Shown here: positions 53,532 through 62,094 of the stretch, piece after piece
How positions within the stretch are numbered: position 1 is the stretch's first letter
Layout: the number at the start of each line of letters is the position of its first letter
Source: Inhella crocodyli
Lineage (GTDB): Bacteria > Pseudomonadota > Gammaproteobacteria > Burkholderiales > Burkholderiaceae_C
DNA length: 64,000 bases
Assembly: GCF_004004565.1 (NCBI RefSeq)
Contig: NZ_SACM01000001.1
Span: forward strand, 1,240,001-1,304,000
Direction of reading: 5' to 3'
Program-made: the position numbers and the translations under genes
The notes under the pieces: generated by a model
What the model was told of the DNA's origin: nothing
The model's input: only the letters and a program-made list of their open reading frames with translations
Database searches by the model: none

Positions 53532-54362
53532 TCAGTCTTTGAACGTGGGCGCGCCGCCCTTCTTGCCGCGCATCATCACCGCCATCAGGTCTTCCGACAG
53601 CAGCATGGCCGCGTTCCAGGTGGCGATCTGCTCCAGGCCCTCGGCCACCGAGTGGTCGCGCGCGTAGTTCAGCGCCTGCTTGGTGCCCCGGATCGCCAGC
53701 GGCGACTTGGTGGCGATGTCCTGCGCCAAGGCCAGCACGCCCTCGTCCAGGGCCGCGCGGTCGGCGAACACCCGGCTCAGCAGGCCACGCTGCAGGGCCT
53801 CGTCGGCGCTGACGCTGCGGCCGGTGTAGGCCAACTCGCGCACCCAGCTCTGGCTGCCCACCAGCTTGGGCAGGCGCTGCAAGGTGCCCACGTCGGCCAC
53901 CATGCCAATGTCGATCTCCTTGATGGCAAAGCTGGCGTCGGCGCTGGCCAAGCGCAGGTCGGCGCAGCAGATGAGGTCGATGCCCCCGCCCAGGCACAGG
54001 CCGTGCACGGCGGCCAGCACCGGCTTGCGGCAGCGCTCCAGGCTGGTGAGCGTGTCCTGCAACTCCAAGATCAGCCCGCGCAGCTTCTCGCGCATGCGGG
54101 CTTCGCAGTCGTCGGCGATCTGGCCTTGCAGGCCGGCCATCATGGCCAGATCGATGCCGGCGGTGAAATGCGCCCCCTCGCCGCGCAGCACCACGGCACG
54201 GACTTCCGGCGTGCGGTCGGCCCACTGCATGGCCGCGCGCAGCGACTGCCACATCGGCCAGTGCATGGCGTTGAGCTTGTCCGGCCGGTTCAGGCTGACA
54301 ACGGCCACCGCGCCGTCCAGGCGCAGGTGCAGGGCTTCGAGGTCGGGAGGCGTGGCGCTCAT
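53532..54362 (-). CDS. Delta3,5-delta2,4-dienoyl-CoA isomerase (crotonase family, ECH1-like)
   Basis: 276-residue enoyl-CoA hydratase-fold enzyme. FTAGIDL and GLCLGGGIDLICCADLR form the oxyanion hole. EIDIGMVADVGTLQRLPK matches the ECH1 catalytic segment with its acidic residues, and ARDHSVAEGLEQIATWNAAML is shared with the mitochondrial enzyme. It acts in beta-oxidation of odd-position unsaturated acyl-CoAs. The ATG at 54362 was chosen; a longer frame runs into the riboswitch region. Confidence 0.88.
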   Translation of the reverse strand: MSATPPDLEALHLRLDGAVAVVSLNRPDKLNAMHWPMWQSLRAAMQWADRTPEVRAVVLRGEGAHFTAGIDLAMMAGLQGQIADDCEARMREKLRGLILELQDTLTSLERCRKPVLAAVHGLCLGGGIDLICCADLRLASADASFAIKEIDIGMVADVGTLQRLPKLVGSQSWVRELAYTGRSVSADEALQRGLLSRVFADRAALDEGVLALAQDIATKSPLAIRGTKQALNYARDHSVAEGLEQIATWNAAMLLSEDLMAVMMRGKKGGAPTFKD

Positions 54363-54420
54363 GGGGTCAAAACGGGCAAGCCAAAGACCGCAGTCTGGCA
54401 CGCTGCCTAGAATGCCAACC

Positions 54421-54447
54421 TGCCGCCCCGGATCCTTTGGGGCGGCA
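54421..54447 (+). repeat. Stem-loop just upstream of the TPP riboswitch
   Basis: TGCCGCCCC / GGGGCGGCA, nine-base arms. It lies between the TAGAAT-like -10 (54408-54413) and the aptamer. Confidence 0.5.
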
Positions 54448-54448
54448 T

Positions 54449-54541
54449 CCACGCTAGGGGTGCTGGCGCGTTCACGGACGCGGCCGGCTGAGAAACACCC
54501 TTGGAACCTGACTGAGGTAATCCTCGCGCAGGGAAGCGTGG
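54449..54541 (+). ncRNA. TPP (THI-box) riboswitch aptamer
   Basis: Canonical thiamine pyrophosphate aptamer. P1 arms CCACGCT (54449-54455) / AGCGTGG (54535-54541). The conserved blocks AGGGGTGC, CTGAGA, ACCC, GAACCTGA, TAAT and AGGGA occur in order. It controls the downstream TonB-dependent receptor. Confidence 0.95.
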
Positions 54542-54542
54542 T

Positions 54543-54598
54543 CACCCCGGCCGCCACGGCCGGGGTGCCCGCCGACCTGCCATCCACCGCCGATGGCA
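54543..54598 (+). promoter_or_regulatory. Expression platform: two hairpins before the receptor start
   Basis: First hairpin CACCCCGGCCG / CGGCCGGGGTG (54543-54567) has 11-bp arms but no T-run. Second, TGCCATC / GATGGCA (54578-54598), encloses the first ATG (54593). Control of translation initiation is more likely than transcription termination. Confidence 0.6.
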
Positions 54599-56719
54599 AT
54601 GCAAACGAATCGACTCTTCCCCCTGTCTCTCTTGGCCCTGGCCGCGCTCGTGCACGCCCAGGAGGCCGCGCAAACCCAACTCCCTGCCGTCACCATCACC
54701 GGACGCAACTTGAATGCGCCCGTGAACGTGGGCGGCTTTGGCGACACCCCCAACGCCCGGCTGCCCCTGCAGGCCCTGCGCGTCGACGCCGAGCGCCTGA
54801 GCGAGCTCGGTGCCACCGGCCTGAGCGCGCTGCCGCGCCTGGACGCCTCGGTGAGCGACGGCTACAACAGCCTGGGCTACATCCCGCAGCTGAGCGTGCG
54901 CGGCTTCGAGCTGGACACCCGCTTCAACCTGCGCCGCGATGGCCTACCCCTGAACGGGCAAACCGCCTTCGACTTGAGCAACAAGGCCGCGGTGGAACTG
55001 CTGAAAGGGGCCAGCGGCCTGCAAGCCGGCACCAGCGCGCCCAGCGGCCTGCTGAACCTGGTGGTGAAGCGCCCCGAAACCGCCCCGCGCTTGGACCTGA
55101 GCCTGGGTTGGGAATCGGCCAACACCTGGACCGCCAGCGTCGACGCCGGCACCCGCACGGCCGCCGGGCTGGGCCTGCGCGTGAACGCCAGCGCCACGCG
55201 CCTGTCGCCCTGGCTGCGCAACACGGAAGGCGAGCGGCAGGCCGCCGCCTTCGCCAGCGACTGGCGTGTGGGTCCGCAGGACTTGTTGGAGCTCGAAGGC
55301 GAGTGGAGCCGTCAGTCCCAGCCCAGCCAACCGGGCTTCAGCCTGCTGGGCAACCGCCTGCCCAGCGCCGGCGAGATCGACCGCCGCCGCAACCTGGGCG
55401 ACACGCCTTGGCAGTTGCCGGTGGACTTCGACAACCGCATCGCCAGCCTGCGCTGGACGCACACAATCAGCCCCGACTGGCGTTTGGTGGTGCACGGTGG
55501 CCAGCAACGCGCGGTCAACGACGACCGCGTGCCCTTCCCCTTTGGCTGCTACGACGCCGCCGCCGACGTCTACTACGCCGACCGCTACTGCCCCAACGGC
55601 AGCTTCGACCTGTACGACTTCCGCAGCGAGGACGAGCGCCGCACCAGCACCGCGCTGCGGGCCACCTTGGAGGGCAAGCTGCAGTGGGGCGGTCTGACGC
55701 ACCAGTTGCGCGTCGACGCGCTGGACCACCGCCTGCGCGCTGACTTCCAGCGCCAGGCCTACAACTACGCCGGCACCGGGTCGGTGTTCGGCTCCAGCGT
55801 CAGCACGCCCGACCCGGCCTTGACCGACGAGAACACCAACCGCCGCGAACACAGCCGCGAAATCGGCATCAGCGACCAAGTGCAGTGGGGCGACTGGGAG
55901 TTGTTCGCCGGCCTGCGCCACACGCGCCTGCAACGCGCCGCCGTGCGCACCGACGGCTCGCGTCCCACCGACTACCCGCAATCGTTCACCACACCCTGGC
56001 TGGGCCTGACCTGGGCGCTGGCCCAGGACCTGCGGGTCTACCTGAGCACCGGCGAGGGCGTGGAAAGCGAAGTCACGCCGAACCGCAGCCGCTATGTCAA
56101 TGCCGGCCAAGCCTTCACGCTCAAGAGCCGCCAAACAGAAGTCGGGCTGAAGAGCGGCAGTCAAACCGTGGACTGGAGCCTCGCGGCCTTCGACATCCGC
56201 CGCCCGGCTTGGCGCGACATCGGCGCCTGCGGTGCGGCCGGCACCTGCGTGCGTCGCATCGACGGCGAGGCCCAGCACCGTGGCCTCGAAGCGCAGGCCG
56301 ACCTGAAATGGCGCGGCGGCGGGTTGCTCGCCTCGGCCCAGTGGCTCAATGCCAAACGCCAAGGCTCGTCGGACGCAGCCGCCAATGGCCTGCGCAGCGT
56401 CAACGTGCCGCAAGACAGCCAGCGCCTGAGCCTGCGCCAGCAACTGCAAGACGGCCTCATGGCGCAAGCCAGCCTGGTGCGCGAAGGCCGCCGCGCCGCG
56501 CTGTCCGACAACAGCTTGTGGCTGCCCGCCTGGACGCGCCTGGACTTGAGCGCTCGCTACGTCACGCAGGTGCAAGGTCAAACCTGGACGGCCATGCTGG
56601 GCGTGGACAACGCGACCAACGCCAAAGCCTGGCGCGAAGCCCCCAACAGCTTCGGCCACGTCTACCTCTTCCCGCTGGCACCGCGCACCTTCAGCGCAAG
56701 AATTTCGGTCAGCCTCTAG
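54593..56719 (+). CDS. TonB-dependent outer-membrane receptor under TPP control (probable thiamine/precursor uptake)
   Basis: 708-residue TonB-dependent transporter. Signal peptide about 1-22 (ends VHA). Plug domain with YIPQLSVRGFELDTRFNLRR and LLKGASGLQAGTSAPSGLLN, then a beta-barrel ending in aromatic-poor SARISVSL. By family it looks like a siderophore receptor, but the TPP aptamer directly upstream indicates thiamine, thiamine phosphate or a pyrimidine precursor as cargo. Start is ATG 54593 or 54599; no Shine-Dalgarno is evident and the ATG lies in a hairpin. Confidence 0.92.
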   Translation: MAMQTNRLFPLSLLALAALVHAQEAAQTQLPAVTITGRNLNAPVNVGGFGDTPNARLPLQALRVDAERLSELGATGLSALPRLDASVSDGYNSLGYIPQLSVRGFELDTRFNLRRDGLPLNGQTAFDLSNKAAVELLKGASGLQAGTSAPSGLLNLVVKRPETAPRLDLSLGWESANTWTASVDAGTRTAAGLGLRVNASATRLSPWLRNTEGERQAAAFASDWRVGPQDLLELEGEWSRQSQPSQPGFSLLGNRLPSAGEIDRRRNLGDTPWQLPVDFDNRIASLRWTHTISPDWRLVVHGGQQRAVNDDRVPFPFGCYDAAADVYYADRYCPNGSFDLYDFRSEDERRTSTALRATLEGKLQWGGLTHQLRVDALDHRLRADFQRQAYNYAGTGSVFGSSVSTPDPALTDENTNRREHSREIGISDQVQWGDWELFAGLRHTRLQRAAVRTDGSRPTDYPQSFTTPWLGLTWALAQDLRVYLSTGEGVESEVTPNRSRYVNAGQAFTLKSRQTEVGLKSGSQTVDWSLAAFDIRRPAWRDIGACGAAGTCVRRIDGEAQHRGLEAQADLKWRGGGLLASAQWLNAKRQGSSDAAANGLRSVNVPQDSQRLSLRQQLQDGLMAQASLVREGRRAALSDNSLWLPAWTRLDLSARYVTQVQGQTWTAMLGVDNATNAKAWREAPNSFGHVYLFPLAPRTFSARISVSL

Positions 56720-56746
56720 ACAACACCGAAAAATCTCGTCTATACT
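56717..56746 (+). promoter_or_regulatory. Promoter of tRNA-Asn
   Basis: TAGACA (56717-56722) and TATACT (56741-56746) are separated by 18 bases; the -35 overlaps the stop codon of the receptor gene. Confidence 0.6.
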
Positions 56747-56758
56747 CTTTGGCTCTGT

Positions 56759-56834
56759 TCCCCGATAGCTCAGTCGGTAGAGCGCCGGACTGTTAATCCG
56801 TAGGTCCCTGGTTCGAGCCCAGGTCGGGGAGCCA
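56759..56834 (+). tRNA. tRNA-Asn (anticodon GTT)
   Basis: 76-base tRNA. Seven-base acceptor stem TCCCCGA / TCGGGGA, discriminator G, encoded CCA end. The anticodon loop CTGTTAA gives GTT (Asn). D-loop and GTTCGAGCC T-loop are normal. Confidence 0.97.
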
Positions 56835-56842
56835 AGAACAGG

Positions 56843-56875
56843 AAGCCCCAGCACTGCAAGGTGCTGGGGCTTTTT
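56843..56875 (+). terminator. Rho-independent terminator after tRNA-Asn
   Basis: AAGCCCCAGCAC / GTGCTGGGGCTT arms, loop TGCAAG, then a T-run. Confidence 0.92.
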
Positions 56876-56896
56876 CCTTTGCCCGGAACGAATCGC

Positions 56897-57238
56897 ATGA
56901 GCACCCTGCCCCCTTGCCCGACCTGCCAATCGGCGTACACCTACGAAGACGGCACGCAGCTGGTTTGCCCGGAGTGCGGGCACGAGTGGGGCCGCTCGGC
57001 GGCGGCGGAAGTGGCCGAGGCCCCACGCGTCGTGCGCGATGCAGTGGGCAAGGTGCTGCAAGACGGCGACACGGTCACCGTGGTCAAAGACCTGAAGGTC
57101 AAGGGCTCGTCCTTGGTGGTCAAGGTCGGCACCAAGGTCAAGAACATCCGCCTCACCGACGGCGACCACGACATCGACTGCAAGATCGACGGCGTGGGGG
57201 CGATGGGGCTGAAGTCCGAGTTCGTGAAGAAGGCCTGA
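56897..57238 (+). CDS. yjdM: YjdM/PhnA-family zinc-ribbon protein
   Basis: 113-residue protein with an N-terminal zinc ribbon ([22 protein letters not shown]) and a beta-barrel C-terminal domain ([38 protein letters not shown]). Long named PhnA, but no phosphonate genes are near and its role is unclear. Confidence 0.93.
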   Translation: MSTLPPCPTCQSAYTYEDGTQLVCPECGHEWGRSAAAEVAEAPRVVRDAVGKVLQDGDTVTVVKDLKVKGSSLVVKVGTKVKNIRLTDGDHDIDCKIDGVGAMGLKSEFVKKA

Positions 57239-57254
57239 TCCGCCGTCGACCGAC

Positions 57255-58229
57255 TTAAGGCGCGCCTCGCAGCGCCGGCACCGCCGCCTCCAGCCGGTCG
57301 AACACCCGCGGCCACAAGCGCTCGCCCACGTGGCGTGCAAACGGCGCAAAGTGCCCCAAGCGCCGACGCCCCACGTCTTGCGGGCGCAGGCGGTGCAGCT
57401 CAGCCACCCCCGGCGCGCCGTCAAAGGCGTCCACCAAGGCCTGCACGGCAGGCTCCGGACCAAAGACCCAGTCGTCGCTCACGCACCAGAAATGCGCCAC
57501 GCCTCGCCAGTCCGGCACCCGCAGGCGGACGGCCATGTCCGGGTCGCTGGCGTAGTAGTTGGGCAGTTGCCCCCATCGCGACCAGTCCATGGCGGCTGCA
57601 GCCGGCAAGTCCTCACCGCCGCCCAAGGCCCAGCGCGGCAGCCGCCCTGTCCAGCGCACCAGCCAAGGCACGTAGCGCTGGAAGAAGAAGCGGGCGCCCC
57701 AGCGGCGGTGCCCCGCCGGCCAGCGATGAAACGCCGGCAACTGGGCGCCGATGCACAGGGCCGCGTCGATGCCCTGCAAGCCCGGCTGGAGCGGCAAGGC
57801 ATGCCCGCCGAGCGAGTGGCCGATCCAAACGACCGGCACCTGCGCCTCGCGGGCGCGCGCCTGCACCTCGTCCAAGGCGAGTGGCAGGTCGCGCAGCATC
57901 CAGTCGCGCATGCTGGCGCCCTCGGCCACCGCCGCCCTCGAGGCCGAGAGCCCCGCGTAGTCCAGCGTCAAGGTGGCGTAGCCGCGGGCGGCCAACCAGC
58001 GCGCCAGCCCGGCATAGAAGCGCTGCGGCACGCCCGTGGCCGGTGCGATGAGGGCGGCCGCCCGCAAGCGGCCGCGCGGCGCGTACCAACGCGCATGCAG
58101 GTGGTGTTGGCCGCTCAAGGGCAGGAGCACCGGGTGCTCGTCGTGGACGGCGGCCTCGTCGGCCAGGCCCAGGCTGGCGTGCAGCAAGGCGAGGTTGGGG
58201 GAACGGGGCGCTTGCAGGGTGGCGGACAT
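57255..58229 (-). CDS. Alpha/beta hydrolase
   Basis: 324-residue hydrolase. Nucleophile elbow WIGHSLGG near residue 148, strand ALIAPATGVPQRFYAGLARW before it, and a late acid/His region. The family is related to predicted 'alpha/beta hydrolase' of unknown substrate. ATG 58229 is chosen for GGAG six bases upstream; ATG 58262 is an alternative. Divergent from the LysR gene with a palindromic operator between, so likely LysR-controlled. Confidence 0.85.
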   Translation of the reverse strand: MSATLQAPRSPNLALLHASLGLADEAAVHDEHPVLLPLSGQHHLHARWYAPRGRLRAAALIAPATGVPQRFYAGLARWLAARGYATLTLDYAGLSASRAAVAEGASMRDWMLRDLPLALDEVQARAREAQVPVVWIGHSLGGHALPLQPGLQGIDAALCIGAQLPAFHRWPAGHRRWGARFFFQRYVPWLVRWTGRLPRWALGGGEDLPAAAAMDWSRWGQLPNYYASDPDMAVRLRVPDWRGVAHFWCVSDDWVFGPEPAVQALVDAFDGAPGVAELHRLRPQDVGRRRLGHFAPFARHVGERLWPRVFDRLEAAVPALRGAP

Positions 58230-58269
58230 GCGCAACTCCAGAGGAACGATCTGGGTCGGCATGCTAGAA

Positions 58270-58288
58270 AGTCAATCTTGGATTGACT
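58270..58288. promoter_or_regulatory. LysR-type operator between the hydrolase and LysR genes
   Basis: AGTCAATC-TTG-GATTGACT, perfect 8-bp arms and 3-base centre, in the 70-base divergent intergenic region 11 bases before the LysR ATG. Confidence 0.7.
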
Positions 58289-58299
58289 AGATTCGTCAA

Positions 58300-59271
58300 A
58301 TGCCACAAACCGGTTCTAAAACCTCAACAATTCGAGGCTTGCCTCGCTCGTTCCAGGCCGATCCGGGCTTGGACGCCAACGCGTTGGAACTGTTCGCCCG
58401 CGTGGTGCAAGCCGGGAGCTTTGCCCAGGCGGCGCGCCAACTGGGCCTGACCCGCGCTGCGGTGAGCCGCCGCATCGCCAGCATCGAGGCCCAAGCCGGT
58501 CAAGCGCTGTTGGCCCGCACCACCCGCTCTTTGGGGCTGACCGAGCCGGGGCGCCGCTTGGCGCAGCGGGCCAAGGCCGTCCTGGAGGCCAGCGACGCGG
58601 CCCGCGCGGCGCTGCGGGCCAGCAGCGCCGCCTTGGCCGGCCGCCTGCGCGTCACGGCCGTGCCCAGCTTCGGCCGGGCGGTCTTGGTGCCTTTGTTGGC
58701 GGCGTTCCGTCGAGCGCACCCGGGCGTGCAATTCGAACTGCTGTTCACCGACCGGCGGGTGGACCTCTTGCGCGAAGGCGTGGACGTGGCCTTTCGCATC
58801 ACGCGCTCGCCCCCCGACGATTGGGTGGCCACCGCCCTCATGCCCTTCCGGGTGGGGGCCTACGCCACACCCGATTGGACGCCCCGCCCCACGCAACCGG
58901 CGGCCCTGCAAGCCCAACCCCTGCTGCTGCTGGGACAAGCCCGCGACGCCCTGCCCTTGGAGTGGCGTTCGGCCCAGGGCCAAGCGCAGCGGGTGCTGCT
59001 CGACGGCCTGGGCTGCACCTTCAGCGAGGACATGGACAGCCTCGTGGGCTTGGCGCGCGCCGGCAGCGGCGTGGTCTTGGCCCCGGATTACTGCGTGGCG
59101 CAAGACCTGAAGGCAGGCAGCTTGGTGGACCTGATGCCGGGCTGGACCCTGCCCGTCGTGGAAGGCAGCGCCGTCATGGCCTTGACCTTGCCGCATCCCC
59201 TGGCGGGAGAGGCGGCACGCACCCTGGTGCGCTTCGTGCGCGAGCACCTCGCCCCACCTCCCTCCAACTGA
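58300..59271 (+). CDS. LysR-family transcriptional regulator
   Basis: 323-residue regulator. The winged HTH (LELFARVVQAGSFAQAARQL then GLTRAAVSRRIASIEAQAG) is at about 28-90 and the periplasmic-binding-like effector domain at about 110-310. It probably regulates the divergent hydrolase through the palindrome at 58270. Effector unknown. Confidence 0.93.
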   Translation: MPQTGSKTSTIRGLPRSFQADPGLDANALELFARVVQAGSFAQAARQLGLTRAAVSRRIASIEAQAGQALLARTTRSLGLTEPGRRLAQRAKAVLEASDAARAALRASSAALAGRLRVTAVPSFGRAVLVPLLAAFRRAHPGVQFELLFTDRRVDLLREGVDVAFRITRSPPDDWVATALMPFRVGAYATPDWTPRPTQPAALQAQPLLLLGQARDALPLEWRSAQGQAQRVLLDGLGCTFSEDMDSLVGLARAGSGVVLAPDYCVAQDLKAGSLVDLMPGWTLPVVEGSAVMALTLPHPLAGEAARTLVRFVREHLAPPPSN

Positions 59272-59329
59272 GGGGGCACCCGCTTTCAGGGGGTGTTACC
59301 GATGGTGACATCTGCGCAAGATGCAGGGT

Positions 59330-59545
59330 ATGAACTTCACCCGCCGCAGCATCTGGACCCCGTCCTCGCGGACGGGCTCGACCACCCCCCAAACCCCATC
59401 GGCTGGGCCGACCGAACGGGCCGACCTGAGTGGCTTGGAGGTCAGCGATTCCAGCTGGGACGAGTGGGTGCTGGTGCAGCAAGAAGTCCAAGCGCGACGC
59501 GCCGCCGTGGCGCAGGGCACGCCGCGCAAGAACTCACTGCAGTAG
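59330..59545 (+). CDS. Short hypothetical protein overlapping the HDOD gene 3' end
   Basis: 71 residues from ATG 59330 (74 from ATG 59321); polar, Thr/Ser-rich N half, then SDSSWDEWVLVQQEVQARR and a basic tail. No family recognised. Its end overlaps the convergent HDOD gene by 12 bases. Weak Shine-Dalgarno. It could be a real small gene or noncoding. Confidence 0.4.
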   Translation: MNFTRRSIWTPSSRTGSTTPQTPSAGPTERADLSGLEVSDSSWDEWVLVQQEVQARRAAVAQGTPRKNSLQ

Positions 59546-60385
59546 GGCGTCGACGTCCTGCGCCGGGTCGCCGGCCGCCGCCACACGGGCGCGCAGGTCG
59601 TCGAGGTCCAGGTGCACGTGCTGCACCAACTCGGGCACCGCGGCTTGCAGCGCCGCCACCGGATCGGCACTGCCCGCGGCATCGGCCAGAACCTCCGCCA
59701 GGTGCAACACGGCGGCCATCAAAGAGAAGGGCCGAACCTCGAGGGGTTCGTTGGCGTCGGTGAAGGCCTGCACCATGGCCGCCGGGAAGTGCCAATGCGC
59801 GGCCAGGGACGCGGTCACATCCGCATGGGTGCAACCAAAGCGGTGCTGCTCCAACGAGTAGCGGCTGCCGGGTTCGGTGGCCATGCGCTCCACCTCGGCG
59901 ACCTGATCGGGCTCGCTGATGGCCATCAGCAGTTGGCCAGTGCGCAGCATCATGCCGGCCACGTACACCTCGTCGGCGTCGAGCCGCAGCAGCTTGCCCA
60001 AGGTGCGCGCGTGCGCTGCCGTGGTGGCGGCATGGCGCCACACGGCACGGCGGTCCAATCCCTTCAGGTCGGGGAAGCGCCCGCTGATTGCGGCCGCCAT
60101 GCTGAGGTTGCGCAGCATGTCCAGGCCCAGGGTGTTGGCCGCGTCGATCAAGGTGGCCACGTTGTGCGAAGGGCTGAAGCGCGCGCTGTTGGCCAAGCGG
60201 AGCACCCGGGCGCTGAGCGTGGGGTCCTTCTCGATCAGGTCGGCGAGCGAGCGCAAACTGACATTGGGGTCGTCAAAGCTCTTGATGAGCCGCGTGGCCA
60301 CTTCGGGCATGGGCTGCAACTGCCCATGGTTGGCGAAGAATCGCTCGGCGGCAGCGGGGATGGCGTGGGGCTTGGCTGGCGTCAT
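59534..60385 (-). CDS. HDOD-domain protein
   Basis: 283-residue stand-alone HDOD protein, a metal-lacking HD-type signalling domain. LRSLADLIEKDPTLSARVLRLAN is the hallmark, followed by a GMMLRTGQLL helix where HD phosphodiesterases have HD residues. Usually linked to c-di-GMP or motility signalling, but no partner domain or gene is adjacent. Confidence 0.9.
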   Translation of the reverse strand: MTPAKPHAIPAAAERFFANHGQLQPMPEVATRLIKSFDDPNVSLRSLADLIEKDPTLSARVLRLANSARFSPSHNVATLIDAANTLGLDMLRNLSMAAAISGRFPDLKGLDRRAVWRHAATTAAHARTLGKLLRLDADEVYVAGMMLRTGQLLMAISEPDQVAEVERMATEPGSRYSLEQHRFGCTHADVTASLAAHWHFPAAMVQAFTDANEPLEVRPFSLMAAVLHLAEVLADAAGSADPVAALQAAVPELVQHVHLDLDDLRARVAAAGDPAQDVDALLQ

Positions 60386-60421
60386 GGAACGGGTCCTTTC
60401 TGCCGCCCACGCTACCCCAAC

Positions 60422-61360
60422 TTAGCCGCGTGGTTTGCGCAATTCGTCGCGCATTCGATCCAGGCTAACCCGGGTCTCGCTGGCCACCTCCAAGCGCGGC
60501 ACCGGCTTGATCGCGTGCCCCACCACGAACTCGAGCGTCAGGGCCAAACGGCCGTCGGCCCGGCGCAAATGCCGCTCGGCCGCCGCGAACCATGCGGCTC
60601 GCCAGGCGCGGGACCGGCAGCCCGCAAACCGCTGGGCGTGCAGGTTCCCCCCCAGGGCCGCGAGGTCGCGCCACAGGGCCTCGGGCTCGGTCCAGGTGAG
60701 CGTCAGCCGCTCTTGGTCCATCACCGGTTCGGCGAAGCCGCCTTCGACCAAGAGGTCGCCGAGGTCGTGCAAATCCACCCACGACGGGGTGACCGGCCCC
60801 CAGCCCTCGGCCTCGTACATGCGCCGCAGTTCCACCAGGCTGTCCGGGCCCCAGCAAGAGAAGAGCACAAAGCCGTTCACGGCCAAGGCCGCGTGCCATT
60901 GCGCCATGCGCGCGCTCAGGTGCGTGCAAGCGTGCAGCCCATGGCCGGCCCACACCAACTGCGCTTGGCCCACCGGAACCTCGTCGGGCGTCACCACGGT
61001 GGCGCGCGGCGCCTGCCAAGGCTTCCACCAGGGCACTTGCAGCTCCTGCTGGGCGCGCTCGAAGCCGAGGTCCTCCACCCAGGTGTGCTGGGCTTGTGGG
61101 TAGCGTGCGCGCAGGGCCGCGTCGCCCCCACTCCATCGCGGCTGCCACTGCACCACCTGCTGAACGTCCAGCTTGATCCAGCCCAAGCGCTCGGCCATGC
61201 GGTCGGCCAGCTCGGCGTGCAACCACGGCGTGGCACCCCCGCGCAGCAAGCGCCGCGCCTGACGCGCCACCGCCCGCGGGTCCAGGCCCGTGGACTGGAG
61301 CAGGGTCGGGTCGGCGGCTTCGCGGTCGCGCTCGGGGACGGTCGAATGGGGCTCGGTCAT
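60422..61360 (-). CDS. BioC-like methyltransferase homologue with degenerate SAM motif
   Basis: 312-residue protein aligned by order and flanking motifs with BioC-type 'biotin synthesis' methyltransferases (LHAELADRMAERLGWIKLD, WGPDSLVELRRMYEAEGWG). The usual glycine-rich motif I is not visible; the segment reads VQQVVQWQPRWSGGDAAL, so SAM binding is doubtful. Divergent from comF across 23 bases. Could be an inactive or altered enzyme. Confidence 0.8.
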   Translation of the reverse strand: MTEPHSTVPERDREAADPTLLQSTGLDPRAVARQARRLLRGGATPWLHAELADRMAERLGWIKLDVQQVVQWQPRWSGGDAALRARYPQAQHTWVEDLGFERAQQELQVPWWKPWQAPRATVVTPDEVPVGQAQLVWAGHGLHACTHLSARMAQWHAALAVNGFVLFSCWGPDSLVELRRMYEAEGWGPVTPSWVDLHDLGDLLVEGGFAEPVMDQERLTLTWTEPEALWRDLAALGGNLHAQRFAGCRSRAWRAAWFAAAERHLRRADGRLALTLEFVVGHAIKPVPRLEVASETRVSLDRMRDELRKPRG

Positions 61361-61383
61361 GGGCCGCGCAGTATCGTGTGGCC

Positions 61384-62091
61384 ATGTGGCGCGCCTGCCT
61401 TGACCCCACCCAATGGCCCTGGCCCGGGGGCTGCCAAATTTGCCTGGCCTGGGGGACCGAGCGCCTGTGCAAGGACTGTCTGGCGCGGTTCTGCCCGGCC
61501 GTGCTGCGCTGCCCTCGCTGCGCACAGCGCCTCTTCGGGCCCCACTGCGCCGACTGCCTGCGCGAGCCCCCGGCTTGGGACGGCGCGGTGTGCGCCGTGG
61601 ATTACGCGCCGCCCTGGGACCGCCTGCTGCACGGGTTGAAGTACCACGAACAAATGGGGGCCGCCCCGGCCCTGGGGCACTTGCTGGCCTGCGCGGTTCG
61701 GGCGGCACAGGCGCCCACCGATGCCCTGTGCCTGCTGCCCGTTCCGCTGCACCCACACCGCTTGGCGCAGCGTGGCTACAACCAAAGCCAGCGCCTGGCC
61801 TCGGTGTTGGCCGGCCAACTCGGCGTGCCCTTGGCCCCGGGCTGGGTCCTGCGGGTGGAGGACAGCCTGCCGCAGGCACAGACCGAGTCCCGCGACGCCC
61901 GCTGGCGGCAGATGCAACGCGCCTTCGCCCTGGCGCCAAAGGCCGACGTTCGTGACCGCCACATCGCGCTGGTCGACGACGTCATGACCACGGGTGCGAC
62001 GATGTCGGCTTTGGCCACGCTCTTGCGCCGGCACGGCGCCGCGTCCGTCCAGGCCTGGGCGGTGGCCCGCACCCCGCGTCCTCACGACTGA
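61384..62091 (+). CDS. comF: ComF family phosphoribosyltransferase-like protein
   Basis: 235-residue protein with an N-terminal Cys-rich zinc ribbon (CQICL, CKDC, CPRC, CADC) and a PRTase domain with the PRPP motif VDDVMTTGATMSAL. ComF family members assist DNA uptake/competence. GTG at 61378 is an alternative start. Confidence 0.94.
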   Translation: MWRACLDPTQWPWPGGCQICLAWGTERLCKDCLARFCPAVLRCPRCAQRLFGPHCADCLREPPAWDGAVCAVDYAPPWDRLLHGLKYHEQMGAAPALGHLLACAVRAAQAPTDALCLLPVPLHPHRLAQRGYNQSQRLASVLAGQLGVPLAPGWVLRVEDSLPQAQTESRDARWRQMQRAFALAPKADVRDRHIALVDDVMTTGATMSALATLLRRHGAASVQAWAVARTPRPHD

Positions 62092-62094
62092 TCC

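Noticed and set aside
54543-54567. Rho-independent terminator in the TPP riboswitch platform
   Set aside because: Strong stem but no following T-run, so translation control is preferred.
54593-56719. Naming the TonB-dependent receptor a siderophore receptor
   Set aside because: The TPP riboswitch immediately upstream makes thiamine-related cargo more likely; sequence motifs alone cannot assign the substrate.
54944-57463. 839-codon minus-strand frame across the TonB receptor and YjdM
   Set aside because: It crosses the tRNA-Asn gene and two real genes on the plus strand; it is an artefact of high GC.
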